DNA of 64,000 nt from Martelella lutilitoris (GTDB lineage Bacteria; Pseudomonadota; Alphaproteobacteria; Rhizobiales; Rhizobiaceae), in assembly GCF_016598595.1 (NCBI RefSeq), contig NZ_CP066786.1:1449501-1513500 (forward strand), written 5' to 3'. The notes under the pieces were generated by a model. The model saw nothing but the letters and a program-made list of their open reading frames with translations. It did no database searches and had not been told where the DNA came from. This document shows, one piece after another, positions 40,063 through 48,766 of the stretch. Position 1 is the stretch's first letter. Each line of letters starts with the position of its first letter. A program made the position numbers and the translations under genes.

Positions 40063-40773
40063 ATGTCATTCTGGGAAAAGCTGGTCAATTTCGTCAGCCA
40101 GTCCGCCGGCACTGTGCTGACCAGCGTCGTCGAGGCCGTGCGCACGCTTTTCGAGGGCGATCCCGAAACGCGCCGTCAGGTCGCGTTCTCCGTCTCCTTG
40201 ATCGCGCTTTCCGCCAAGATGGCCAAGGCCGACGGTTTCGTCTCCATCGAGGAGGTCAACGCCTTCCACGAGATTTTCGAAATCCCGGAGGGCGAGCGGC
40301 AGAATGTCGCGCGGCTTTACAATCTCGCCCGCCAGGATATCGCCGGCTACGAGGCCTATGCGCGCAAGCTGAAGAACCTGTGCGCGGAAGGCGACGAGGG
40401 CTGCCCGCTGCTGGAGGAGATCATTGACGGGCTCTTTCACATCGCCAAGGCCGACGGCGCGGTGCATGAAAAGGAGCTCGCCTTCCTCGCCCGCGTTGCC
40501 GAAATCTTCGGCATCAGCGAGGGGCGCTTCACCGCCATCTGCGCCCGCCACATGGATATGGGCGATCGCGACCCTTATGGCATTCTCGGCGTTTCGCGCA
40601 GCGACGATTTCAAGACCATCCGCACCCGCTACCGTGCCCTGGTTGCCGAAAACCATCCCGACCGGCTGATCGCGCGCGGCGTGCCGAAGGAATTCCACGC
40701 CGCCGCCAATGACCGCATGGCGCGCATCAATGCCGCATATGAGGCGATCGAGCGTGAGCGGAAGGCGGCCTGA
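40063..40773 (+). CDS. TerB-like/DnaJ-domain protein (DjlA-like)
   Basis: 236 aa. Residues about 30-160 form a TerB-like helical domain (SLIALSAKMAKADGFVSIEE, and again GLFHIAKADGAVHEKELAFL, two EF-like repeats). Residues about 168-236 are a J domain opening DPYGILGVSRSDDF with the essential HPD in AENHPDRLIARG, the signal for Hsp70 stimulation. This is the architecture of cytoplasmic DjlA without its membrane anchor, though the first helix VNFVSQSAGTVLTSVVEAV is mildly amphipathic. The next gene starts 1 base after its stop, so they are co-translated. Confidence 0.88.
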   Translation: MSFWEKLVNFVSQSAGTVLTSVVEAVRTLFEGDPETRRQVAFSVSLIALSAKMAKADGFVSIEEVNAFHEIFEIPEGERQNVARLYNLARQDIAGYEAYARKLKNLCAEGDEGCPLLEEIIDGLFHIAKADGAVHEKELAFLARVAEIFGISEGRFTAICARHMDMGDRDPYGILGVSRSDDFKTIRTRYRALVAENHPDRLIARGVPKEFHAAANDRMARINAAYEAIERERKAA

Positions 40774-40774
40774 G

Positions 40775-41422
40775 ATGCCGCTTCGCGGGCTGCTTTGCTT
40801 TCTGGCCCTGGCGACGGCCGGCGGAGCATCCGCCGAGGATGGCCGGCTGGCGAAGGCGCGGGACATGATCCTCTCGCTTTATCCCGAAAGCTGCGATGCC
40901 GATCTGGCTGCCGATTTCGAGGGGCTGGAGGATGTCGCCTATGACGTCTTATGGCAGGAAAAGGACTGGGACGGGGCGCCGATCAAGCGGGAAGGCACGC
41001 TGTTCGAGATCAATTGTTACCTCGCCGCCTACAATATCGTCGTTGCCTATGTCTTCGCGCCCAACGAGGATGCTGCCGAGGCGATGCTGCCGGTCTCCTT
41101 CGCCGTGCCCGCATTCACGCTCGATTATGCCGATGACGACATCGATCAGACGAAGCTCGCCGCGCCGCCTAAGGTGAACGGCTTTTCCGCCGAAACGCTG
41201 CTGGTCAATCCGAGCTTCGATCCCGAGACCAACACGATCACCTCCTTTGCCAAGTGGCGGGGGCTGGGCGATGACTATTCATCAGGTAAGTGGACGCTTG
41301 AAAACGGCCGCTTCGTGCTCAAGCATTTTGTCATCGATCCGATCTACGAGGCGAACCTCGAAGACCCGTCCGAGGAACTGATCGAGACGAATTTCGTTCT
41401 CTATGATGCAGCCGGGAACTGA
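40775..41422 (+). CDS. Secreted hypothetical protein, DUF1176-like
   Basis: 215 aa from ATG 40775, directly after the stop of the DnaJ-domain gene (TGAGATG). A signal peptide is seen at residues 1-20 (LLCFLALATAGGASAED). The segment NCYLAAYNIVVAYVF and the C-terminal SFAKWRGLGDDYSSGKWTLE resemble DUF1176 proteins, which end in a similar RGLGD-W-G-F-L pattern, but the match is read by eye. Two cysteines (near 36 and 82) could pair in the periplasm. Function unknown. Confidence 0.7.
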   Translation: MPLRGLLCFLALATAGGASAEDGRLAKARDMILSLYPESCDADLAADFEGLEDVAYDVLWQEKDWDGAPIKREGTLFEINCYLAAYNIVVAYVFAPNEDAAEAMLPVSFAVPAFTLDYADDDIDQTKLAAPPKVNGFSAETLLVNPSFDPETNTITSFAKWRGLGDDYSSGKWTLENGRFVLKHFVIDPIYEANLEDPSEELIETNFVLYDAAGN

Positions 41423-41611
41423 CCTCTCGAATTGATCGTGCGCAAGAGAATGCGCGCTGCGTCGTGCTAGACGTCCCGGCATTGCTGCCGAATAAACGGC
41501 GACCAAGGTTGCTCTTGCGTTCCTGCCGGTCTGTGCTCAAGGTCTCGGGACCTTGACCATGAACCATCCGGTGCGATGATGCGCCGGGGCAAAGGGCCAT
41601 AGAGGGTGGGA

Positions 41612-42799
41612 ATGACAGCACATTTCAGGACGATCATCGTCGGGCGCGGCCTGATGGGCTCCGCGGCGGCCCGGCATCTGGCCGGGATGGAAGACGGCGT
41701 TGCCGTGATCGGCCCGGACGAGCCCGCCGACAAGGCGAACCACGACGGCGTTTTCGCAAGCCATTATGACGAAGGCCGCATCACCCGCACCATCGACCGC
41801 GACCCGGTCTGGGCGCGTCTCGCCAACCGCTCGATCAGCCGCTATCGCGCGCTCGAGCGGGAAAGCGGCATCGAAATCTTCAACGAAGTCGGCGCGCTGA
41901 TCGTCGGTCCCGCCCGGTCGCGCGGCCGGTATGTCGAGACGATCATGGAGGCGGCGGGAAGCTGCGGCGCCGACGCCGAAATCATCGACGCCAAGGGCCT
42001 TGTCGAGAAATTTCCCTATTTCGAGTTCGCGAAAAGGACAGAGGGAGTCTACGAGCCGTCCCGGGCGGGCTTCATCTCGCCGCGCCGGATGGTCGCCGCG
42101 CAGACCATTCTCGCCAAAAAGGCCGGCGCCGCCGTGATCAAGGCGACCGTCACTGAGGTGCGGGAGAACGGCGCGGGCGTCCGCGTCGAAACGGCAGACG
42201 GCGCGGTCTATACCGCCGACAAGGTTCTGGTCGCCGCAGGCGGCTTCTCCATCAATCCGGATATTCTGCCGGGGCATCTCGACCTGACAGTCTTTGCCCG
42301 CACGGTCGCCTATTTCGAGGTGAGCGAAGAGGAGGCGGAGGCGTTGAAGGCCATGCCGAGCCTGATCTACAAGCCGGAGTTCGATGTCGACGGGATCTAT
42401 CTTTTGCCGCCGATCCGCTATCCGGACGGCCGCTTCTACATCAAGATCGGCGGCGACCCTGACGATGTGCCGCTGGAGACAGAGGCGGATGTGCGGGCCT
42501 GGTTCAAGTCGCGCGGCACCAATGCCACGCGCGAACATCTGACGCGCATTCTCTGCGACCTGATGCCGGGCATCCGCGTTTTGCAGTCGACGACCGGCAC
42601 CTGCGTCACCTCCTATTCCCCCTCGGGCTATCCGATGATCGGTTTTTCGCCGTCGGACAGGATCGCTGTGATGACGGCGGGCTGCGGCGCGGGCGCGAAG
42701 AGTTCCGACGAGATCGGCCGGCTCGGCGCCGTGCTGATGGCCGGCGGCGCGCTTGCCGATGAAGGCTACGGCGTCGATTTCGCGCCCTCCTTCTCCTGA
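41612..42799 (+). CDS. FAD-dependent oxidoreductase (DAO/sarcosine-oxidase-like)
   Basis: 395 aa from ATG 41612; a GTG two codons earlier lies in the GAGGGTGGGA ribosome site. The N-terminus TIIVGRGLMGSAAARHLAG is a Rossmann dinucleotide site with the GxGxxG pattern, and ADKVLVAAGGFSINPDILPG is the second FAD motif. The C-terminal CVTSYSPSGYPMIGF and TAGCGAGAKSSDEIG follow the DAO family, which oxidises secondary amines or amino acids. The substrate cannot be read from sequence; no covalent-flavin cysteine assignment is attempted. It precedes rnpB by about 60 bp. Confidence 0.85.
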   Translation: MTAHFRTIIVGRGLMGSAAARHLAGMEDGVAVIGPDEPADKANHDGVFASHYDEGRITRTIDRDPVWARLANRSISRYRALERESGIEIFNEVGALIVGPARSRGRYVETIMEAAGSCGADAEIIDAKGLVEKFPYFEFAKRTEGVYEPSRAGFISPRRMVAAQTILAKKAGAAVIKATVTEVRENGAGVRVETADGAVYTADKVLVAAGGFSINPDILPGHLDLTVFARTVAYFEVSEEEAEALKAMPSLIYKPEFDVDGIYLLPPIRYPDGRFYIKIGGDPDDVPLETEADVRAWFKSRGTNATREHLTRILCDLMPGIRVLQSTTGTCVTSYSPSGYPMIGFSPSDRIAVMTAGCGAGAKSSDEIGRLGAVLMAGGALADEGYGVDFAPSFS

Positions 42800-42860
42800 C
42801 TGACGGCCATGGCGGCAAAACGGCTTCCCTTCGGCCACAAAACCCATTAGGACGTCCGCA

Positions 42861-43255
42861 CCAGTTGGCCGGGCGGCCGCGCTGTGCCAATGCCGAAAGG
42901 CGGCACGGTGAGGAAAGTCCGGGCTCCACGGAAACACGGTGCCGGAGAAAGTCCGGCGGGGGCGACCCCAGAGACAGTGCCACAGAAAGCAAACCGCCCC
43001 GCCTTTAGGCAGGGTAAGGGTGAAAGGGTGGGGTAAGAGCCCACCGCGCCGGCGGCAACGCATGGCGGCACGGTAAACCTCACCGGGAGCAAAACCGAAT
43101 AGGGATGACGCGGCGCTTGACGCCAGCCTGTTTCCAGGCCGGTCATCCGGGTGGGTTGCGAGAGGCAGCGCGCAAGCGCTGTCCCAGATGAATGGCCGCC
43201 ACGTTCTGCGGGAAACCGCAAGAGCCATACAGAACCCGGCTTACAGGCCAACTGG
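42861..43255 (+). ncRNA. rnpB: RNase P RNA (alpha/type A)
   Basis: The 5' CAGTTGGCC pairs with the 3' GGCCAACTG to close helix P1, defining about 395 nt. The universal core is present: GAGGAAAGTCCGGGCTCCAC (P4 and CR-I, about 42911) near the start and ACAGAACCCGGCTTAC, the P4 partner region, near the end. CACAGAAAGCAAACCGCC and GGTAAGGGTGAAAGGGTG are typical of alphaproteobacterial RNase P. It is the catalytic RNA that matures tRNA 5' ends. Exact ends are estimated from P1 pairing. Confidence 0.95.
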
Positions 43256-43433
43256 TCTTTCTTATCCCTCTTTGGCCCGTTTTGGGCAGGCGCGCCACGC
43301 GTCTGTCGCAAGCTCCGCGTCTTATCAAATATTTCTAATATTTTCAGGCGGTTGCGACGGAAAGCTTTCATTAACAGCCGGCTGATAAAATGCTGGTTTG
43401 AAGCCGCTTTCCGGCCCGGTTAATAGCAGGTTG

Positions 43434-43468
43434 TCCCATTGACGCCCAATTCTGCCCATGTTATCCCA
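43434..43468 (-). promoter_or_regulatory. Predicted MraZ operator (four TGGGN boxes) over the mra promoter
   Basis: On the minus strand four TGGGN boxes sit at exact 10-bp intervals (top-strand NCCCA at 43434-43438, 43444-43448, 43454-43458, 43464-43468), that is, 5-nt spacers, as described for E. coli MraZ. A plus-strand promoter TTGACG (43439-43444), 17 nt, TATCCC (43462-43467) lies within the boxes, so MraZ binding should block it and autoregulate the dcw cluster. Confidence 0.75.
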
Positions 43469-43539
43469 TTAACCACGAGTTCGCCGTCTGCGGCATTTGG
43501 GCGGCAAATCAGTTCTAAGTCTTTGCATTTCATGCTGAA

Positions 43540-43566
43540 TTCGCCCTTTGGGCGAAGCGGGTTTTT
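43540..43566 (+). promoter_or_regulatory. Hairpin and T-run in the mraZ leader (possible attenuator)
   Basis: TTCGCCC (43540-43546), TTT loop, GGGCGAA (43550-43556), then GCGGG and TTTTTT, with a second T6 run about 8 nt later. The T-run is 5 nt from the stem, so termination would be inefficient. Confidence 0.4.
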
Positions 43567-43628
43567 TGTGTCTTTTTTGGAGTGGGCTGTCGAACGAAGG
43601 CCGCCAGGGTCTTCGGTGGTTTTGCGTC

Positions 43629-44066
43629 ATGAACCGGTTTCTTTCCAATGCGACCAAGAAGATCGATGCGAAGGGGAGGGTCTCGGTGCCTGCGGTCTTC
43701 CGCACGGTGCTCGCAGAACGAAAGATTGCGGAGCTCTACTGCTTCCAGGATTTCATCTTCCCCGCAATTTCCATCGGTGGTCCCGATCTGCTCGATCGCT
43801 TCGAGCGGCAGATCGATCAGGAGGACCCGTTTTCAGCGGAGGCGAACAGTATGTCGCTGCTGATCCATGGCGGCGGCGTGTTTGCCAAACTCGATGCCGA
43901 GGGGCGGCTGATGATCACGGATTTCATCCGCGACTTCACCGGCATCGACAAGGAGGTCACTTTCGTGGGTCGTGCGGACCACTTCCAGCTTTGGGAGCCG
44001 CAGGCCTTTCAGGAGGCACAGGCCGAGGCGCGCAGGGCGCGTTCGAGGCCGCGTGCCGGCGGGTAA
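43629..44066 (+). CDS. mraZ: Transcriptional regulator / division protein MraZ
   Basis: 145 aa from ATG 43629 ([20 protein letters not shown]); an in-frame extension to 43548 crosses the leader and is not MraZ-like. Two SpoVT/AbrB-type halves can be seen: the first with [15 protein letters not shown], the second with [18 protein letters not shown]. MraZ forms a ring-shaped oligomer that binds TGGGN repeats and represses its own cluster in E. coli; matching boxes lie upstream. The ribosome site is weak (cggtgg). rsmH starts 17 bp after its stop. Confidence 0.95.
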   Translation: MNRFLSNATKKIDAKGRVSVPAVFRTVLAERKIAELYCFQDFIFPAISIGGPDLLDRFERQIDQEDPFSAEANSMSLLIHGGGVFAKLDAEGRLMITDFIRDFTGIDKEVTFVGRADHFQLWEPQAFQEAQAEARRARSRPRAGG

Positions 44067-44083
44067 ACGGACGAGGATGCGGA

Positions 44084-45112
44084 ATGTCGGGGACACTTGG
44101 CAGCGAGGATGCCAATGGCGGACCGGTTCGCCACATTCCGGTCATGCTTGCCGAGGTGCTGGGTGCGCTTGCACCGGCACCCGGCAAGGTCATTCTCGAC
44201 GGCACGTTCGGCGCCGGCGGCTATTCCAGGGCGCTGCTTGAGGCTGGCGCAACGGTTATCGGTCTCGATCGCGACCCGACAGCCCTTGCCGCGGCGAAAG
44301 ACATGCTGGTGGCCTATGGCGACCGCCTGACGCTCCATCACACCCAGTTCTCGGCTCTTGATCGGTTCGCGCCCGAAGGCGGGCTCGACGGCGTCGTGCT
44401 CGACATCGGCGTTTCCTCCATGCAGATCGACGAGGCCGAGCGTGGGTTCTCCTTCCAGAAGAACGGCCCGCTCGACATGCGCATGTCGGGCGAGGGCGTT
44501 TCGGCCGCCGATGTCGTCAACCGCGCCAAGGTCTCGGACCTGACCCGGATCTTCGGCATTCTCGGCGAGGAGAAGAATGCGGGCCGCATTGCCCGCGCCA
44601 TCGAAAAGCGCCGTCAGGACGAGCCTTTCGTCACCACGCGCGACCTTGCCGGGCTGATCGAGATCGTCACGCCGCGCCGCGCCAAGGACAAGATCCATCC
44701 GGCGACCCGCGTGTTCCAGGCGCTGCGCGTCTATGTCAATGACGAACTCGGCGAACTGGCCGGCGCGCTTCTGGCTGCCGAGCGTGCGCTGAAGCCCGGC
44801 GGCGTGCTGGCCGTCGTCACCTTTCACTCGCTGGAAGACCGGATCGTCAAACAGTTTGTCAGTGCCCGTCTCGGCAAGGCCGGCGGCTCGCGCCATCTGC
44901 CGGCGGTCGAGCCGGAGCCGGCGCTGTTTTTCCAGAAGGGCAAGGCCATGGTTTCGGCCAGCGATGCCGAGGCCGCCGAAAATCCCCGCGCGCGATCGGC
45001 CAAGCTGAGGGTCGCGATCCGCACCGATGTTCCCGCGCCGCAAACCGGGCTTGATGCCTTCGGTCTGCCGGCCCTTGCCGACATTCACCGCCTTGGAGGC
45101 TTCGAGAACTGA
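44084..45112 (+). CDS. rsmH: 16S rRNA m4C1402 methyltransferase RsmH (MraW)
   Basis: 342 aa from ATG 44084 after GAGGATG; the frame runs upstream through mraZ antiphase and is not used. SAM motif [20 protein letters not shown] (about 36-54) and [18 protein letters not shown] are typical, as are [16 protein letters not shown] and [15 protein letters not shown]. It N4-methylates C1402 of 16S rRNA in the P site. The stop overlaps the ftsL start (TGATG). Confidence 0.97.
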   Translation: MSGTLGSEDANGGPVRHIPVMLAEVLGALAPAPGKVILDGTFGAGGYSRALLEAGATVIGLDRDPTALAAAKDMLVAYGDRLTLHHTQFSALDRFAPEGGLDGVVLDIGVSSMQIDEAERGFSFQKNGPLDMRMSGEGVSAADVVNRAKVSDLTRIFGILGEEKNAGRIARAIEKRRQDEPFVTTRDLAGLIEIVTPRRAKDKIHPATRVFQALRVYVNDELGELAGALLAAERALKPGGVLAVVTFHSLEDRIVKQFVSARLGKAGGSRHLPAVEPEPALFFQKGKAMVSASDAEAAENPRARSAKLRVAIRTDVPAPQTGLDAFGLPALADIHRLGGFEN

Positions 45113-45489
45113 TGCTGCGCCCGCTCGATCTCATTCTCATTCTGGTGATGGTGGCGACCGCGACCGTCACCTACACGATCAAATACAGCGCCGAAGCGAC
45201 GCTCGATGAGGTGCGCAGCCTGGAAGACCAGATCGCGCTCGAGGAAAACAATATCGACCTGCTGAAGGCCGACGAGGCGCTTTTGACCCAGCCCGCCCGC
45301 ATGGCGCGGCTCTCCGAGTTTTTCGCCGCCGAGCTCGGCCTTCAGCCGGCCGAGCCCGAACAGATCGCGACCCTTGACCAGCTTCCGCCGATTGCGCCGG
45401 AGCCTCAGCCGGAAGACCTTCCGCCGCTGATGGCCGGAGACGCGCCCGACGGCACGGATATCGTCATAACCGGATCGGTGACACCATGA
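45112..45489 (+). CDS. ftsL: Cell division protein FtsL
   Basis: 125 aa. A short cytoplasmic start, one membrane helix (LILILVMVATATVTYTI, about 7-23) and a periplasmic coiled coil (TLDEVRSLEDQIALEENNID), then a Pro-rich tail. FtsL joins FtsB and FtsQ to activate FtsWI. Sequence conservation is low in this family; position between rsmH and ftsI supports the call. Overlaps both neighbours. Confidence 0.92.
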   Translation: MLRPLDLILILVMVATATVTYTIKYSAEATLDEVRSLEDQIALEENNIDLLKADEALLTQPARMARLSEFFAAELGLQPAEPEQIATLDQLPPIAPEPQPEDLPPLMAGDAPDGTDIVITGSVTP

Positions 45490-47225
45490 TGAACCTTCCC
45501 CGCATCTTCAAGAGAAAGCCGAGAGCCGCGGAACGCAGCGCCGACGACACGGCGCAGCCGGATGTTTTTCAGGGAACGGCGAAGAAGCGCGTTAACCTGG
45601 CGCGCAGCCGCGTCGCCTTTGTCACAGTCGCCTTCGTCGCCGTTTACGCCATCATCGGCGGCAGGCTGGTTCACTATTCGCTGGCCAAGGAGGATGGCAC
45701 CGTTGCCCGCGCGGCCATGCCGCTGACGCTGGCGCGACGTCCGGATATCGTCGATCGCAACGGCGCCGTCCTTGCCACCGATGTCCGGATGATGTCGCTT
45801 TACGCCGACCCGTCGATGATCACCAGCGCCGACGACGTTCTCGATTCGCTTTTGCCGATCTTCCCCGATCTCGATGCCAAGCGCGCCTACCGGCTGCTGA
45901 ATTCCAAGGGTGAGTTCGTGTGGCTCAAGCGCCAGATCACGCCGAAACAGCAGAGCCAGGTGCTCGCCGCCGGCGTGCCCGGCGTCGGCTTCCGTCCGGA
46001 AGTGCACCGTTTCTACCCCGGCGGGCCCCAGGCGGCCCATATTCTCGGCCTCGTCGATATCGACAATCACGGCCTGTCCGGCATCGAGCGCTATATGGAC
46101 AGGACCGACGGCATTTCCGGCCTGATGGGCCTTGGCCTGTCCGGCGCGATGGACCTGAAGCCGTTCGAGACCTCGATCGATCTGCGCGCCCAGAGCATCC
46201 TGCGCGATGTGCTGGTGGAAGGCGTCAACAAATTCCATGCCATCGGCGCCACCGGCACCGTTCTCGATGTCAATACCGGCGAGATCGTCGCGCTCGCCTC
46301 GGTGCCCGACTTCGATCCGAACAATCCGCCGCCCGCCACCGATCCGCGTATGTTGAACGATGCGATCACCGGCGTTTACGAAATGGGTTCGACGTTCAAG
46401 ATTTTCACGCTGGCGATGGGTCTGGAGTCCGGCAAGTTCACGATGGACAGCCTGGTTGACGCGAAAACGCCTCTGATCTTCGGTCGCTCGCGCATCCGCG
46501 ACGACCACGCCCAGAACCGGATCCTGACCTATCCGGAAGTCTTCACCTATTCCTCCAATATCGGCGCGTCGCGCATCGCCGCCGCCGTCGGCCCGGACTA
46601 TCAGCGCACATTCCTGGAGGATCTCGGCCTGCTTGACAAGGTCGACACCGAGATCGGCGGCGCGGGAACGCCCCAGCGGCCGCAGAAATGGGGCGGCGTT
46701 TTCTCCGCGACCGTTTCCTTCGGTCAGGGCGTGACCACGACATCGCTGCAGACCGCCGCCGCGGCCGCCGCGCTGGTCAACGGCGGCAAGCTTCTGACGC
46801 CGACCTTCCTGCCGCGCAGCCGCGAGGAGGCTGATCGGGTCGCCAGGCACGTGGTTTCGAAGGAAACCAGCGACAAGATGCGCTATCTCCTGAGGCTGAA
46901 CGGCACGAACGGCTCCGGCCGGAACGGGCAGGTGCCCGGCTATCGCGTCGGCGCCAAGACCGGCACGTCGGAAAAGATCATTGACGGCAAATATTCGAAA
47001 GATCGCAATTTCAACGCATTTCTTGCCGCATTTCCCATGGACAACCCGCAATATGTCGTCCTGGTGACGATCGACGATGCCAAGAAGGTTGAGGGGGTCC
47101 CCGGCCGTACGGCTGCCTGGAACGCCGGCCCGATGACCGGCGAGGTCATTCGTCGCATCGCGCCCATCCTTGGGGTCGACCCTGATTTCGGACAAGAAGG
47201 CAATGCGCTTCTTGCAGGATATTGA
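45486..47225 (+). CDS. ftsI: Septal peptidoglycan transpeptidase FtsI (PBP3)
   Basis: 579 aa. One N-terminal membrane helix (about 43-58), a pedestal domain, and a transpeptidase domain with active site Ser302-T-F-Lys305, Ser356-S-Asn358 and Lys491-T-Gly493. It crosslinks septal wall with FtsW and is a beta-lactam target. The start ATG overlaps ftsL by 4 bases. The C-terminus ends soon after the transpeptidase domain, without PASTA repeats. Confidence 0.97.
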   Translation: MMNLPRIFKRKPRAAERSADDTAQPDVFQGTAKKRVNLARSRVAFVTVAFVAVYAIIGGRLVHYSLAKEDGTVARAAMPLTLARRPDIVDRNGAVLATDVRMMSLYADPSMITSADDVLDSLLPIFPDLDAKRAYRLLNSKGEFVWLKRQITPKQQSQVLAAGVPGVGFRPEVHRFYPGGPQAAHILGLVDIDNHGLSGIERYMDRTDGISGLMGLGLSGAMDLKPFETSIDLRAQSILRDVLVEGVNKFHAIGATGTVLDVNTGEIVALASVPDFDPNNPPPATDPRMLNDAITGVYEMGSTFKIFTLAMGLESGKFTMDSLVDAKTPLIFGRSRIRDDHAQNRILTYPEVFTYSSNIGASRIAAAVGPDYQRTFLEDLGLLDKVDTEIGGAGTPQRPQKWGGVFSATVSFGQGVTTTSLQTAAAAAALVNGGKLLTPTFLPRSREEADRVARHVVSKETSDKMRYLLRLNGTNGSGRNGQVPGYRVGAKTGTSEKIIDGKYSKDRNFNAFLAAFPMDNPQYVVLVTIDDAKKVEGVPGRTAAWNAGPMTGEVIRRIAPILGVDPDFGQEGNALLAGY

Positions 47226-47306
47226 GATATGATTCGGGCCGGCCCGGCCCGAGACCGGCCTTGGGCAGCGTTGGACAATGCCGGAGATTAAGAGAAGATA
47301 TCGACA

Positions 47307-48764
47307 ATGTTGATGCGGATGCTTGCCGGAACGGCCTTTCCTGAACTGAATGCGGCGCTTGCCGGGCGCGCCGGCGCGATCGAGATCACCGGGGTGACCG
47401 CCGACAGCCGGACGGCGAAGCCCGGCGCCCTGTTCGTCGCCATTGCCGGCACCAGGGCCGACGGCGCGGCCTATATAGAGGATGCGGCCGAAAGGGGAGC
47501 TGCGATCGCCGTCAGCGCGACCGCTCTCGACAGCGCCAGGATACCGGTGCTGCAGGTCGACAATCCGCGCCTGTTCCTCGCGCTTGCCGCCGCCCGTTTC
47601 TTCGGCGCCCAGCCGCAGACCATGATCGCCGTGACCGGAACGGCCGGCAAGACTTCGGTGGCCGCCTTCACGCGCCAGATCTGGGCCCATGCCGGGCATC
47701 CTGCCGCCATGATCGGCACCACCGGCGTGACGGCGCCGGGCCGCAAGGACTATGGCGCGCTGACGACGCCGGATCCCGCCGTCCTGCATGCGCTGCTCGC
47801 CGAACTGGCTGCCGACGGCGTGACCCATGCGGCGATGGAGGCCTCCAGCCACGGGCTCGACCAGTACCGGCTTGACGGCGTTCGCCTTGCGGCGGCCGGC
47901 TTCACCAATCTCGGGCGCGACCACATGGATTACCACCCGACGGTGGAACATTATTTCGCCGCCAAGATGCATCTCTTCGACCGGGTTCTGCCGCGCGGCC
48001 TGCCGGCCGTCATCAACGCCGACGACGCATGGTCGGGCCGCGCCGCCGAGGCCGCGAAAGCGGCCGGGCACGAAGTGCTGACGGTGGGCCGCAAAGGCGA
48101 TTTCCTGACGCTGAAACGCGCCGAGCAGAAGCGCGACAGCCAGTTTGCAGAAGTTCTGCATGAGGGGGCGATCCACGAGGTGCGCCTGCCGCTGGCCGGT
48201 GAATTCCAGATATCGAATGCCCTTGTCGCCGCCGGCCTTGCGGTCGCCACCGGCGTTCCGGCAAAGGATGCGCTTGCCGCTCTCGAAAAACTCGAAGGCG
48301 CAGACGGCCGGCTGCAGCTTGCCGGCAAGGCGGCAAACGGCGCGCTGGCCTATGTGGATTATGCCCACAAGCCGGACGCGCTGGAAAAGGTTCTGGCCGC
48401 CGTCCGGCCCTTCACCACCGGCCGCGTCATCGTCGTCTTCGGCTGTGGCGGCGACCGCGACAAGGGCAAGCGGCCGATCATGGGCGAGATCGCCGCGCGG
48501 CTTGCCGATATCGTGATCGTCACCGACGACAACCCGCGTTCGGAGGAGCCGGACGTGATCCGGTCCGAGATCATGGCCGCCGCGCCCGACGCCATCGAGA
48601 TCGGCGATCGCCGCGAGGCCATCATCCATTCGGCCTCTCTGTTGAAGACCGGCGATACGCTGATCGTGGCCGGCAAGGGGCATGAGGAAGGGCAGACGGC
48701 CAACGGCGTCACGCGCCCCTTCTCCGATATTGACGAAGTGAAAAAAGCGCTGGAGGGTATCTGA
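47307..48764 (+). CDS. murE: UDP-MurNAc-L-Ala-D-Glu:meso-diaminopimelate ligase
   Basis: 485 aa. The ATP site is GTAGKTS at residues 111-117. The amino-acid specificity motif DNPR at 408-411 (in [11 protein letters not shown]) marks meso-diaminopimelate, not lysine, as substrate, so the wall is of the DAP type. ATG 47307 follows AAGAGAAG. The murF start is 2 bp after its stop. Confidence 0.97.
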   Translation: MLMRMLAGTAFPELNAALAGRAGAIEITGVTADSRTAKPGALFVAIAGTRADGAAYIEDAAERGAAIAVSATALDSARIPVLQVDNPRLFLALAAARFFGAQPQTMIAVTGTAGKTSVAAFTRQIWAHAGHPAAMIGTTGVTAPGRKDYGALTTPDPAVLHALLAELAADGVTHAAMEASSHGLDQYRLDGVRLAAAGFTNLGRDHMDYHPTVEHYFAAKMHLFDRVLPRGLPAVINADDAWSGRAAEAAKAAGHEVLTVGRKGDFLTLKRAEQKRDSQFAEVLHEGAIHEVRLPLAGEFQISNALVAAGLAVATGVPAKDALAALEKLEGADGRLQLAGKAANGALAYVDYAHKPDALEKVLAAVRPFTTGRVIVVFGCGGDRDKGKRPIMGEIAARLADIVIVTDDNPRSEEPDVIRSEIMAAAPDAIEIGDRREAIIHSASLLKTGDTLIVAGKGHEEGQTANGVTRPFSDIDEVKKALEGI

Positions 48765-48766
48765 CC

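Larger units (their letters stand above)
43256..43628 (+). other. Intergenic region upstream of the dcw cluster (373 bp)
   Basis: No gene. It contains an A+T-rich stretch (about 43320-43400) after rnpB, a four-box MraZ operator over a promoter (43434-43468), and a leader of about 150 nt with a hairpin and two T-runs (43540-43576) before mraZ. Confidence 0.75.

Noticed and set aside
42847..43371. Minus-strand frame over rnpB
   Set aside because: The sequence is clearly RNase P RNA with conserved core and P1 pairing.
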